Positions 1-5,444 of a stretch of 6,639 bases of DNA are shown here, piece by piece (positions within the stretch are counted from its first letter, which is position 1; each line of letters starts with the position of its first letter). The notes under the pieces are model-generated. The model did not search any database. It saw only the letters and a list, made by a program, of their open reading frames with translations, and had not been told where the DNA came from. Source of the DNA: Nitrospinaceae bacterium. GTDB lineage: Bacteria > Nitrospinota > Nitrospinia > Nitrospinales > VA-1. The stretch spans positions 1 through 6,639 of the forward strand of contig JAPYPK010000075.1 in NCBI GenBank assembly GCA_029937655.1, given 5' to 3'. The translations under genes were made by a program, and so were the position numbers.

Positions 1-95
1 TATCATAATCACCAAATAGAGTCAATGAATATCCCGTTTGCTTTAGTTGTGCAGTCAAGAGACTAGCAACAAAACCAGCCGTTATTTTTTTATTT

Positions 96-104
96 TGTTA
101 TAAT
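96..104 (+). promoter_or_regulatory. Extended -10 promoter candidate for csrA-fliW
   Basis: The sequence TGTTATAAT is a perfect extended -10 element (TG, one base, TATAAT). No convincing -35 hexamer lies 16-18 bases upstream, as is common for extended -10 promoters. A start site near 111 would give a leader of about 60 bases before the csrA ATG. This is a motif match only; AT-rich DNA yields such matches by chance. Confidence 0.45.
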
Positions 105-155
105 TTGCTCGGCACTAAAGTGAGAGTGAGTTAAGAAGTATTGTTACTTCAATCT

Positions 156-165
156 GAGGAATGGA
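156..165 (+). promoter_or_regulatory. csrA ribosome binding site with two GGA motifs
   Basis: GAGGA at 156-160 is the only Shine-Dalgarno-like sequence before the csrA ATG at 174, with a rather long spacing of 13 bases. A second GGA lies at 163-165 inside ATGGA, matching the ANGGA core bound by CsrA. Two GGA triplets over the ribosome binding site are the usual layout for CsrA repressing its own translation. The ATG at 161 is out of frame with csrA and is not its start. Autoregulation is inferred from the motifs. Confidence 0.4.
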
Positions 166-173
166 ATCCGCCC

Positions 174-416
174 ATGCTAGTTCTTACGAGAAAAGTCGGT
201 GAAAGCATTCAAATTAATGATGATGTTAAAATTACCGTTATAGAAGTAAAGGGCAAGAATATTCGGTTAGGAATAGATGCTCCCAAAACTACCAAGGTTT
301 ACCGCGAAGAGGTATTCCTTAAAATTCAAGAGGAAAATAAAATAGCCTCCTCTACTCCTGCTGGGTTTGACCCAGGAAAAATTACCGATTTTATTTCTGA
401 TAATTTAAAAAAATGA
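174..416 (+). CDS. csrA: Carbon storage regulator CsrA, translational regulator
   Basis: CsrA is a small dimeric RNA-binding protein that binds GGA motifs in mRNA leaders and blocks or alters translation; in many flagellated bacteria it represses flagellin synthesis. The protein begins with the family signature MLVLTRKVGE and carries the RLGIDAPK and VYREEV segments. Leu4 and Arg44, the key RNA-contact residues of the family, are present. Asn55 sits where Bacillus subtilis CsrA needs an Asn for FliW binding (from memory). The open frame extends upstream to a TTG at 141, but the ATG at 174 is chosen because the family always starts at this Met. At 80 residues it is about 20 longer than E. coli CsrA, the extra part being a C-terminal tail. 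It overlaps fliW by four bases (ATGA), so the two are co-transcribed and probably translationally coupled. Confidence 0.95.
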   Translation: MLVLTRKVGESIQINDDVKITVIEVKGKNIRLGIDAPKTTKVYREEVFLKIQEENKIASSTPAGFDPGKITDFISDNLKK

Positions 417-862
417 AATACGAAACCGCCCGCTTTGGCTCACTCGAAATACAAGATCAGGATATTCTAGTTTTTCCCGATGCTTTGTATGGATTTGATC
501 AGGAAAAAGAGTTTGCCCTTCTTCCTCTTGACCCCACTATTGAAAGTCCTATGGAGTGGTTGCAGTCACTGACAAGTCGAGAGTTGGCCTTTATTGTGAC
601 GGACCCATTTTTATTTATACCTGAATATAAAATGGTTTTAAGTGACAGCGAACAGACTCAACTGGGAATTGAGTCAATGGAATCGGTCGTAGTTCGAGTC
701 ATCGTCACTATACCTAAGGTGCATACTGAAATGACGGCCAATCTGGTTGCTCCCATAGTCATTAATCAGAAAAAAGGGTTGGCTAAACAAGTTGTCCTCA
801 CAAATGCTGAATATGATACCAAGCACTCCTTGATGTCAAAAAAAAATAAAGAAATATCCTGA
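413..862 (+). CDS. fliW: Flagellar assembly factor FliW, CsrA antagonist
   Basis: FliW is a cytoplasmic beta-barrel protein that binds CsrA and removes it from the flagellin mRNA; free flagellin in turn binds FliW, giving a feedback loop for filament assembly. The 149-residue length is normal. Family segments in order: FPDALYGFD (21-29), PMEWLQS (46-52), DPFLFIPEY (64-72), TANLVAPIVIN (108-118), AKQVVL (124-129) and YDTKHSL (134-140). The ATG overlaps the csrA stop codon and has no Shine-Dalgarno sequence of its own, since the preceding bases are an A/T run; this suggests coupling to csrA translation. The C-terminus is Lys-rich and encoded across a run of nine A residues (838-846). The order csrA then fliW is the reverse of that in Bacillus. 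Identification is firm. Confidence 0.93.
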   Translation: MKYETARFGSLEIQDQDILVFPDALYGFDQEKEFALLPLDPTIESPMEWLQSLTSRELAFIVTDPFLFIPEYKMVLSDSEQTQLGIESMESVVVRVIVTIPKVHTEMTANLVAPIVINQKKGLAKQVVLTNAEYDTKHSLMSKKNKEIS

Positions 863-966
863 GCAGATTCTAATTTTTTAAAATATTTCATATAGTTAAA
901 TTCTATTTAATACGTTTTACTGAGGGTGTTTTTTTTTAAACCGTTTGAGAGGTGAGTTGTATCTAA

Positions 967-1023
967 ATGGTTGGCAGTATCCTTGCAGTTTTCCTTGCCG
1001 CCTATCTGTCATTACTCAGGTAG
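967..1023 (+). CDS. Possible 18-residue hydrophobic leader peptide
   Basis: A mini-frame encodes MVGSILAVFLAAYLSLLR, a single strongly hydrophobic stretch resembling a small membrane peptide. It is preceded by GAGGTGAG (949-956), a good Shine-Dalgarno match ten bases before the ATG. Its TAG stop at 1021-1023 lies in the right arm of the terminator-like hairpin 998-1027, the geometry of a leader peptide that could control an attenuator. Against this, the frame is very short, it has no codon bias to judge, and the same bases carry a good sigma-54 promoter whose transcript would exclude the peptide. Chance is quite possible. Confidence 0.22.
   Translation: MVGSILAVFLAAYLSLLR
972..987 (+). promoter_or_regulatory. 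Sigma-54 (-24/-12) promoter
   Basis: TGGCAG, five bases, then TTGCA closely matches the RpoN consensus TGGCAC-N5-TTGCA, with the invariant GG (973-974) and GC (985-986) separated by exactly ten bases. It faces the small gene at 1065. Sigma-54 promoters commonly drive flagellar genes, and the neighbours csrA and fliW fit that setting. With C986 taken as -12, the start site falls at about 998, the first base of the following hairpin. No enhancer-binding or IHF site could be identified upstream. Confidence 0.6.
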
Positions 1024-1033
1024 GCGGTTTTTT
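998..1033 (+). terminator. Strong intrinsic terminator-like hairpin
   Basis: CCGCCTATCTG (998-1008) pairs with CAGGTAGGCGG (1017-1027) as an 11-bp stem with one G-U wobble and an 8-base loop, followed by six T residues (1028-1033). It is the only strong hairpin after fliW (stop at 860-862), so it may end the csrA-fliW transcript. It also lies only about 30 bases before the ATG at 1065 and directly downstream of the sigma-54 promoter, so it could equally act as a 5' leader structure or attenuator for that gene. Confidence 0.7.
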
Positions 1034-1064
1034 ATATGCAAATAAAAAAAGAGGTGATTAGATT

Positions 1065-1253
1065 ATGGCATTTAATGAGGAACTGAATATCCTTTTAAAA
1101 GATTTGGCAGAGGAAGCCAATAACTTTAAAGAAGCTGAGAATCCAGAGGAAGAGAAGGAAGCACTCAAAGATATGCTCGATATTTTCATGCGGGGAACCC
1201 AAAGCGTTCGAGAACGCATTGATAGGTATAATGAGCGCCGTTGGAATAGATAA
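1065..1253 (+). CDS. Uncharacterised 62-residue helical protein
   Basis: I do not recognise this protein. It is small, charged and free of Cys, with no signal peptide or membrane segment. It looks like two amphipathic helices (about 2-24 and 29-60) joined by an acidic ENPEEE linker; the first half is acidic and the C-terminus basic (RERIDRYNERRW). The gene is supported by a near-perfect Shine-Dalgarno sequence, GAGGTGAT (1051-1058), six bases before the ATG, and by an upstream sigma-54 promoter. The antisense frame over the same bases has no comparable start signal. Its place after csrA-fliW and the promoter type hint at a flagellar or CsrA-regulon role, but that is inference from context alone. 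Confidence 0.75.
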   Translation: MAFNEELNILLKDLAEEANNFKEAENPEEEKEALKDMLDIFMRGTQSVRERIDRYNERRWNR

Positions 1254-1290
1254 TTCAACCGTTAATCAAGTAAAAAGGCTCACAAGGTTT

Positions 1291-2133
1291 CTAGTTTCCG
1301 CAAAGTGGAAGTTTCTTTTTATAAGGGTGGTCAGTTTTTTTTAGGGCACGGCAAGAATTCATGTGAGATTTCCATAACTTCGCGGCTGATTCGTCGTCTA
1401 TATTATTTTTTACGAAATCAATCTCTTGAAGGCTGACAAGTGTACTAGATTGAAGTATAGATTTGAGGCCTTTGATGGTGATCTGATTATTGAATAGGTC
1501 GAGTTTTTTTAGGTTGGATAGATAAGGTGAAGTGGCAATAGCTATAGCTCCTTTGTCACCAATTTTATTGACGCTTAAATCTAGTGAAGTTAAATGAAAT
1601 AAATTACTTGAGTCAACGAGTAGAACTATCCCTTCATCCCCAAGATTATTTTGCATGAGATTGAGTTCTTTCAGGTTATTGAAATTTGCTCCACGTGCTA
1701 ACATTTTTATTCCTGCGGGTGAAATTTCATTATCCCATAGGGAGAGAAACTCTAAGTGCTTGAAGGTACTTGATTGGGTGATAATACGGATACCTTCATC
1801 ACCTAGCTTATTACTTTTTAAGGCCATGCTGACAACGTTTTTAAGTGCGGGTGTTTCAGCCATTATAGAGATTCCCTTGACTCCTATTTGCGACCCGTTA
1901 AGGTTAATACCTTTGCCATCAGGGCTCATTCGTTCCTTGATATGAGCCGGAATATCTGCGGGTGGTCCCTTGGGACGCCCGTAACCATGATGCCCCTTTC
2001 CTCCCCCATTTTTGCCTTTGTGGTTTTTTTGATGTTTGCTTGGCTCATAGCCTTTTGGCCCGTATCCGAAACCCGGTTGCGTTAAGAATACGATTACTGC
2101 AATTGGAATTAGAATTTTTAAAAATTGTTTCAT
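1291..2133 (-). CDS. Secreted leucine-rich-repeat protein, RNI-like
   Basis: The 280-residue product starts with a signal peptide (Lys-rich n-region, hydrophobic residues 7-18, likely cleavage after GFG at 21-23), so it is exported. Residues 24-58 are low-complexity, rich in Gly, Lys and His. From about residue 75 there are six 27-residue repeats (75-101, 102-128, 129-155, 156-182, 183-209, 210-236) and a partial seventh, with the pattern LxLxxNxIGDxGxxxIxxSxxLxxL typical of the ribonuclease-inhibitor type of LRR. The tail is basic with two Cys (261, 278). LRR arrays usually bind proteins; no catalytic domain is visible. The ATG is chosen because AAGGAG stands nine bases before it. The start is only 16 bases after the leuD stop, so it is probably read in the leu transcript. 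Its partner and role are unknown. Confidence 0.85.
   Translation of the reverse strand: MKQFLKILIPIAVIVFLTQPGFGYGPKGYEPSKHQKNHKGKNGGGKGHHGYGRPKGPPADIPAHIKERMSPDGKGINLNGSQIGVKGISIMAETPALKNVVSMALKSNKLGDEGIRIITQSSTFKHLEFLSLWDNEISPAGIKMLARGANFNNLKELNLMQNNLGDEGIVLLVDSSNLFHLTSLDLSVNKIGDKGAIAIATSPYLSNLKKLDLFNNQITIKGLKSILQSSTLVSLQEIDFVKNNIDDESAAKLWKSHMNSCRALKKTDHPYKKKLPLCGN
1293..1320 (+). terminator. Weak terminator candidate for the 62-residue gene
   Basis: On the + strand, 1293-1301 can pair with 1305-1313 as a 9-bp stem with three G-U wobbles and an AAA loop, followed by TTCTTTTT (1313-1320 region). It lies about 40 bases after the stop at 1251-1253 and inside the 3' coding end of the convergent LRR gene. 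The wobble pairs make it weak. No matching terminator was seen for the - strand transcript. Confidence 0.3.
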
Positions 2134-2149
2134 GGTACTGCGCTCCTTA

Positions 2150-2707
2150 TTAGATCATTCCCACTTTGCGTGCATATTCAAAAATATTTCCAGCTTTCAC
2201 AATCTTAGCAACCTCACCAAGAGGCTGGAGTTTGAAAGTTTGATTGGAGGAGTTGTTGGTCAGAGTTCCAGTTTCTACATTGATCGTTAAATTGTCCCCG
2301 GTGCGAATATTGTTAACGAGTTCACCTAAAGATTCAAAGGGGATAAAAAATCCACCATCTACGGAGTTGCGATAAAAAATGCGCGCGTAAGACGTAGCGA
2401 TGATAGCTTGAATGCCGGCTATTTTAAGACAGGCTGGTGCATGTTCTCGCGAAGAGCCACAACCAAAATTTTTTCCACCGATGATGATAGTGTATTCTGA
2501 TTCAAATTTTCCTTCCTCCACGAACAGTTTGTTTCCTTCGGGCAGTCCAGCGCCATCTTTAGGTACACCTGACAAGGCAAACTTTCCGTAATTTTTTTTC
2601 TCTTCGGGATCACTTAAGCTATATACCAGATGTTCGGCAGGTATGATTTGATCGGTATCTATATTATTGCCTAACACATAGGCCCTTCCTGCAATAACTT
2701 GTTCCAT
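2150..2707 (-). CDS. leuD: 3-isopropylmalate dehydratase small subunit LeuD
   Basis: LeuD is the swivelling small subunit of isopropylmalate isomerase, which with LeuC converts 2-isopropylmalate to 3-isopropylmalate in leucine synthesis in the cytoplasm. The 185-residue length matches the short LeuD type. Motifs: NIDTDQIIPA (15-24), GKNFGCGSSREHAP (78-91), and ARIFYRNSVDGG (108-119). In the specificity loop after IIPA the sequence is HLVY (26-29); isopropylmalate enzymes carry a hydrophobic residue where homoaconitases carry Arg (YLRT), which favours the leucine role (family knowledge from memory). It follows leuC by 25 bases, with a weak AGG-type ribosome site, and precedes the LRR gene by 16. 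Homoaconitase-like activity is a less likely alternative. Confidence 0.93.
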   Translation of the reverse strand: MEQVIAGRAYVLGNNIDTDQIIPAEHLVYSLSDPEEKKNYGKFALSGVPKDGAGLPEGNKLFVEEGKFESEYTIIIGGKNFGCGSSREHAPACLKIAGIQAIIATSYARIFYRNSVDGGFFIPFESLGELVNNIRTGDNLTINVETGTLTNNSSNQTFKLQPLGEVAKIVKAGNIFEYARKVGMI

Positions 2708-2732
2708 ACTTTTTGCCTATCTCAAGTTGTTT

Positions 2733-4031
2733 TTAGTTTAGCATCTCACGTGGATCTGTGATACGCCCTGTCAAAGCAGATGCGGCAGCTGTGTAGGGTG
2801 AAGCGAGGTAGACTTCAGATTGCTTAGACCCCATTCTACCAGGAAAGTTTCGGTTTGTTGTGGAGACTACAACCTCTGTTCCATGAGTTCTCCCAAACGT
2901 GTCTTTAGGGCCACCTAGGCATGCAGCACATGATGCATCACCAATCTCGCATCCGGCGTCCTTGAAAATATTTAACAAGGTTTTACCACCCAACGTTTTA
3001 CTTTCTAGGTCTTTATATACTTCAGTCGTTGCTGGAACAATAAATGTGTTAACCGCGACTTTTTTTCCATTGAGAATATTTGCCGCTGCAAGAAAATCGG
3101 TATACTTGCCTCCCGTACAAGAGCCAATATAGGAGCGATCTATTTTTACATCGCTACATTCTCTAACTAGTGCCTTGTTGTCAGGTGAGTGAGGCTTGGC
3201 AACAATTGGCTCCATAGTTGAAGCGTCATAAGTCTTCTTGAAATAGTAGTTCGCATCATGGTCCGAGCGATAAATATTGTAGGGCTTGTTGGTTCGTTCC
3301 TTAACATACTTGAGGGTTACTTCATCAGCTTCAATTACAGCATTTTTCCCTCCACCTTCAATAGCCATATTACACAGCGTCATGCGTTCTTCCATAGAGA
3401 AGTTCATGATTGCGTTGCCTGTCCACTCCATTGTGCGGTATGTTGCTCCATCGACACCTATATCACCGATGACTTGCAAGATGATATCCTTAGCCATTAT
3501 GTAATCTGGGAATTTACCGGTAAATTCAAATTGCATACTTTCAGGCACTTTAACCCACAATTTCCCTGTGCCGAGAATGAAGGCTGCGTCCGTGTTGCCT
3601 ATGCCGGTGGAAAACATCCCAAACGCCCCAGATGTGCAGGTATGGGAGTCGGTTCCAAATAGGACTTCACCGGGTCGGTTGTGCCCTTCTTGGGCTAATG
3701 CCAAATGACAAACGCCTTTGTAATTTTCTGTTCCTACATCGTAGTAATAAGGTAGGTTTTGCTCCGAAACGAATTTTCTTAGAATATCTATATTGCGGTT
3801 GGCATGTTTATCTGAGGTGAAAATATAGTGATCAGGAATGATAACGACTTTTTCTCGGTCAAACACTTTTGCATTTTCCCCAAACTGTTCTTTGAATATA
3901 CTGATGGTGCCTGGTCCGCACACGTCATGCGTCATCAAAACATCGACATCTACCCAGATCGTTTCCCCTGGTGTAACTTTGTCTTTGCCAGCGTGAGCGG
4001 CTAGAATTTTTTCAGTAATTGTTAGACCCAT
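2733..4031 (-). CDS. leuC: 3-isopropylmalate dehydratase large subunit LeuC
   Basis: LeuC carries the 4Fe-4S cluster and most of the active site of isopropylmalate isomerase; it works with LeuD encoded just downstream. The 432-residue length fits the shorter LeuC/HacA type rather than the roughly 470-residue E. coli type. Aconitase-superfamily features are intact: LTHD-like LMTHDV (32-37), GTDSHT (126-131), the three cluster Cys at 305 (GSCTGG), 368 and 371 (SCAACLGG), and TTNRNFPGRMG (391-401). The ATG is preceded by AAAGGA about ten to twelve bases upstream. It is the first gene of a likely leuC-leuD-LRR operon, with a promoter candidate at 4187-4215 and a structured leader of about 150 bases. 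Confidence 0.95.
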   Translation of the reverse strand: MGLTITEKILAAHAGKDKVTPGETIWVDVDVLMTHDVCGPGTISIFKEQFGENAKVFDREKVVIIPDHYIFTSDKHANRNIDILRKFVSEQNLPYYYDVGTENYKGVCHLALAQEGHNRPGEVLFGTDSHTCTSGAFGMFSTGIGNTDAAFILGTGKLWVKVPESMQFEFTGKFPDYIMAKDIILQVIGDIGVDGATYRTMEWTGNAIMNFSMEERMTLCNMAIEGGGKNAVIEADEVTLKYVKERTNKPYNIYRSDHDANYYFKKTYDASTMEPIVAKPHSPDNKALVRECSDVKIDRSYIGSCTGGKYTDFLAAANILNGKKVAVNTFIVPATTEVYKDLESKTLGGKTLLNIFKDAGCEIGDASCAACLGGPKDTFGRTHGTEVVVSTTNRNFPGRMGSKQSEVYLASPYTAAASALTGRITDPREMLN

Positions 4032-4102
4032 TTAAGTACTTTCCTTTTATATTAAGCGTATTGGAAGGGAACTTGGAAAAATATCCAGGACCTTCGTGCT
4101 TT

Positions 4103-4150
4103 CGGGATTTCAAGTTTTTTTAAAGTCTTGCGGGAAACCCGGTTCAGACT
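4103..4150 (-). promoter_or_regulatory. Alternative stem-loops in the leuC leader
   Basis: Two overlapping inverted repeats exclude each other. Hairpin A pairs AGTCT (4124-4128) with AGACT (4146-4150) and CGGG (4131-4134) with CCCG (4138-4141) around an AAA loop. Hairpin B pairs CGGG, TTT and CAAG (4103-4114) with CTTG (4127-4130) and AAACCCG (4135-4141). Both use 4138-4141, so only one can form. On the - strand they lie in the leader between the predicted leu start site and leuC. No T-run follows either stem and no Leu-rich leader peptide is visible, so this is not a classical attenuator. Function is unproven. Confidence 0.35.
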
Positions 4151-4180
4151 ATAGTTTTCCTAAGGATAAACCGAAAAGCA

Positions 4181-5302
4181 GTGAGAATACTATTTAATTT
4201 TACGGCCTTAGTCAAAAGATATATATTATTTGCAGAAAACGATGATTGCTGGAGTAATTTTCTGGCCCTACCTAAGAATATGTTGACGTTGATCCTAGAC
4301 ACACTTCATAGATTATTCTACATATTGCCTTTAAAGCCTCGGCAAGTGCAAATCGAAATCACTAATAGGTGCAATATGGATTGTCCAATGTGCCCACGAG
4401 AAGTTCTTGATATTGAATTGGAGCATATGGACTGGGATAAATTCGTGACTGTAGCTGATAAATTAAAGGAACGAGAAAATATCACGCTAACCGGTTGGGG
4501 GGAACCGTTTCTACACCCACGTATTTTTGACATGATTGCCTACTGTAAAGAACGTGGGCATCGAGTAATGATAACCTCTAACGGACTTTTTTCAAAAGAA
4601 TCGATTGCGAAAGAGATTTTAAATTCTGGGCTAGATGAGATCACTTTTTCCATAGATGGAGTTGAGGATAATAGCGTTTCCAATGGGCATACCAGCAACA
4701 AGGTATACGAAAATATAAAAAAGATAGCGAGACTTCGAGAAGTCGGAAGACCATCAATTCGCCTTCAAGCTACTCTCCATGAAGGGTGTGAGAAAGATTT
4801 GTATAATGTTATAAGGTTTGGAGCGCGTATAGGAGTTGACGCGATAAACGTAGGCCGTATTGATCGTAAATATTCACCTGAGTTAAAACGACCTAGTCCG
4901 ATGGAAGAGGAGCGAATTTTTTATGAAGCGGATCACATAGCCAACGAGTGCGGGATTCGCCTTGATTGGTTACAGTATGCAGTTGGTACAAGAATGGTTC
5001 GGTTTTTTTACCGTCTTCTAAGAAAAAAGCTTCACCAGTCTGGGAAATACTGTCTTAAAACATTCGACTATGCCTATGTGAGCCGAGAGGGTAGCGTTAC
5101 TCCTTGTTGCCTTTTGCCAGAGGTGAAAATGGGTAACCTGCTTGATGGAGACTTGCAAACTATCTGGCAAAATGAAAAGTTTAATCATTTCCGAAAAAAC
5201 TATCGGGATACTTGCGGATCCTGTGATTTGTGGGTGATCGACCAGGTAGACTCCGACCAAGTAGCCAGGAAGAATCAAATACCATCTCAGGTACCTGTGT
5301 AA
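4181..5302 (+). CDS. Radical SAM protein with SPASM-like C-terminal domain
   Basis: A radical SAM enzyme: C64, C68 and C71 form the CxxxCxxC motif (CNMDCPMC) that binds the SAM 4Fe-4S cluster, and GWGEP (105-109) is the SAM-binding GGE-type motif. The C-terminal part is SPASM/twitch-like: C291, twelve residues, G304, four residues, C309 (with C310), then C345 and C348 (CxxC), probably binding one auxiliary cluster; the rest of a full SPASM Cys set is missing. The GNLLDG...IW segment (318-329) is typical of such proteins. Substrate unknown; no precursor peptide or partner gene is evident nearby. The GTG at 4181 has AAGGA 14 bases upstream. The in-frame ATG at 4280 (Met34) lacks a clear ribosome site but gives the more usual family N-terminus and avoids overlap with the leu promoter, so the start is unsettled. 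Confidence 0.85.
   Translation: MRILFNFTALVKRYILFAENDDCWSNFLALPKNMLTLILDTLHRLFYILPLKPRQVQIEITNRCNMDCPMCPREVLDIELEHMDWDKFVTVADKLKERENITLTGWGEPFLHPRIFDMIAYCKERGHRVMITSNGLFSKESIAKEILNSGLDEITFSIDGVEDNSVSNGHTSNKVYENIKKIARLREVGRPSIRLQATLHEGCEKDLYNVIRFGARIGVDAINVGRIDRKYSPELKRPSPMEEERIFYEADHIANECGIRLDWLQYAVGTRMVRFFYRLLRKKLHQSGKYCLKTFDYAYVSREGSVTPCCLLPEVKMGNLLDGDLQTIWQNEKFNHFRKNYRDTCGSCDLWVIDQVDSDQVARKNQIPSQVPV
4187..4215 (-). promoter_or_regulatory. Sigma-70-type promoter for the leuC operon
   Basis: Read on the - strand, TTGACT (4215-4210) and TAGTAT (4192-4187) are separated by exactly 17 bases; the -35 matches five of six consensus bases and the -10 four of six. Transcription would begin near 4180 and give a leader of about 150 bases before the leuC ATG. 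It lies inside the first codons of the radical SAM gene if that gene starts at its GTG. Confidence 0.5.
4199..4227 (+). promoter_or_regulatory. Promoter candidate for the short form of the radical SAM gene
   Basis: TTTACG (4199-4204) and TATATT (4222-4227) are 17 bases apart, matching four and five of six consensus bases. A start near 4234 would exclude the GTG at 4181 and leave about 46 bases before the in-frame ATG at 4280. An alternative, TTGCGG (4128-4133) with TATAGT (4150-4155), would serve the GTG form but starts almost on its ribosome site. Both are weak in this AT-rich DNA. Confidence 0.25.
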
Positions 5303-5356
5303 GTTTTTTCGCCTGTCTTGAACCAGCCGCCAATTTTTTTATCCCCAACGATTAAA

Positions 5357-5373
5357 GAAAAGTTTTTCTTTTC
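5357..5373 (+). terminator. Weak terminator candidate after the radical SAM gene
   Basis: GAAAAG (5357-5362) pairs with CTTTTC (5368-5373) around a TTTTT loop, about 55 bases after the stop. The stem is AT-rich and no T-run follows the right arm, so termination here is doubtful. No better hairpin was found before the next gene. Confidence 0.2.
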
Positions 5374-5438
5374 AGACACGCTCATCATTTACTTATAAAC
5401 GATAGTTGTCTATTCAGGTTTTTAATTTCAATCGTAAG

Positions 5439-5444
5439 TATAAT
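5439..5444 (+). promoter_or_regulatory. -10 box candidate for the transporter gene
   Basis: A perfect TATAAT lies about 137 bases before the transporter ATG. There is no recognisable -35 hexamer at 16-18 bases and no extended -10 TG, so the call rests on six bases in AT-rich DNA. Confidence 0.2.

Noticed and set aside
1..20. Possible - strand start codon at 4-6 preceded by GGTG, as if a divergent gene began at the left edge
   Set aside because: Only two codons are in the window, so nothing can be supported.
1..66. Open frame from the left edge ending in TAG at 64-66, possibly the 3' end of an upstream gene
   Set aside because: Only 21 codons, with no recognisable protein; such a run is expected by chance.
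55..85. GCCGTTAT (78-85), similar to the flagellar sigma-28 -10 element
   Set aside because: Upstream TCAAGAGA is a poor -35 match with the wrong spacing; the extended -10 at 96-104 is better.
46..96. Hairpin GTTG/AGTC with GACT/CAAC (46-70) followed by a T-rich stretch
   Set aside because: Two 4-bp stems with an internal loop, and the T-run begins over ten bases later; too weak for a terminator.
1058..1258. 66-residue - strand frame opposite the 62-residue gene
   Set aside because: Serine-rich antisense shadow without ribosome site; the + strand gene has a near-perfect one.
3258..3662. 134-residue + strand frame opposite leuC
   Set aside because: Antisense shadow of a strongly identified gene, with no ribosome site or recognisable protein.
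5288..5297. Perfect 10-base palindrome CAGGTACCTG at the end of the radical SAM gene
   Set aside because: Within coding sequence, no loop room for a useful hairpin and no second copy; likely chance.
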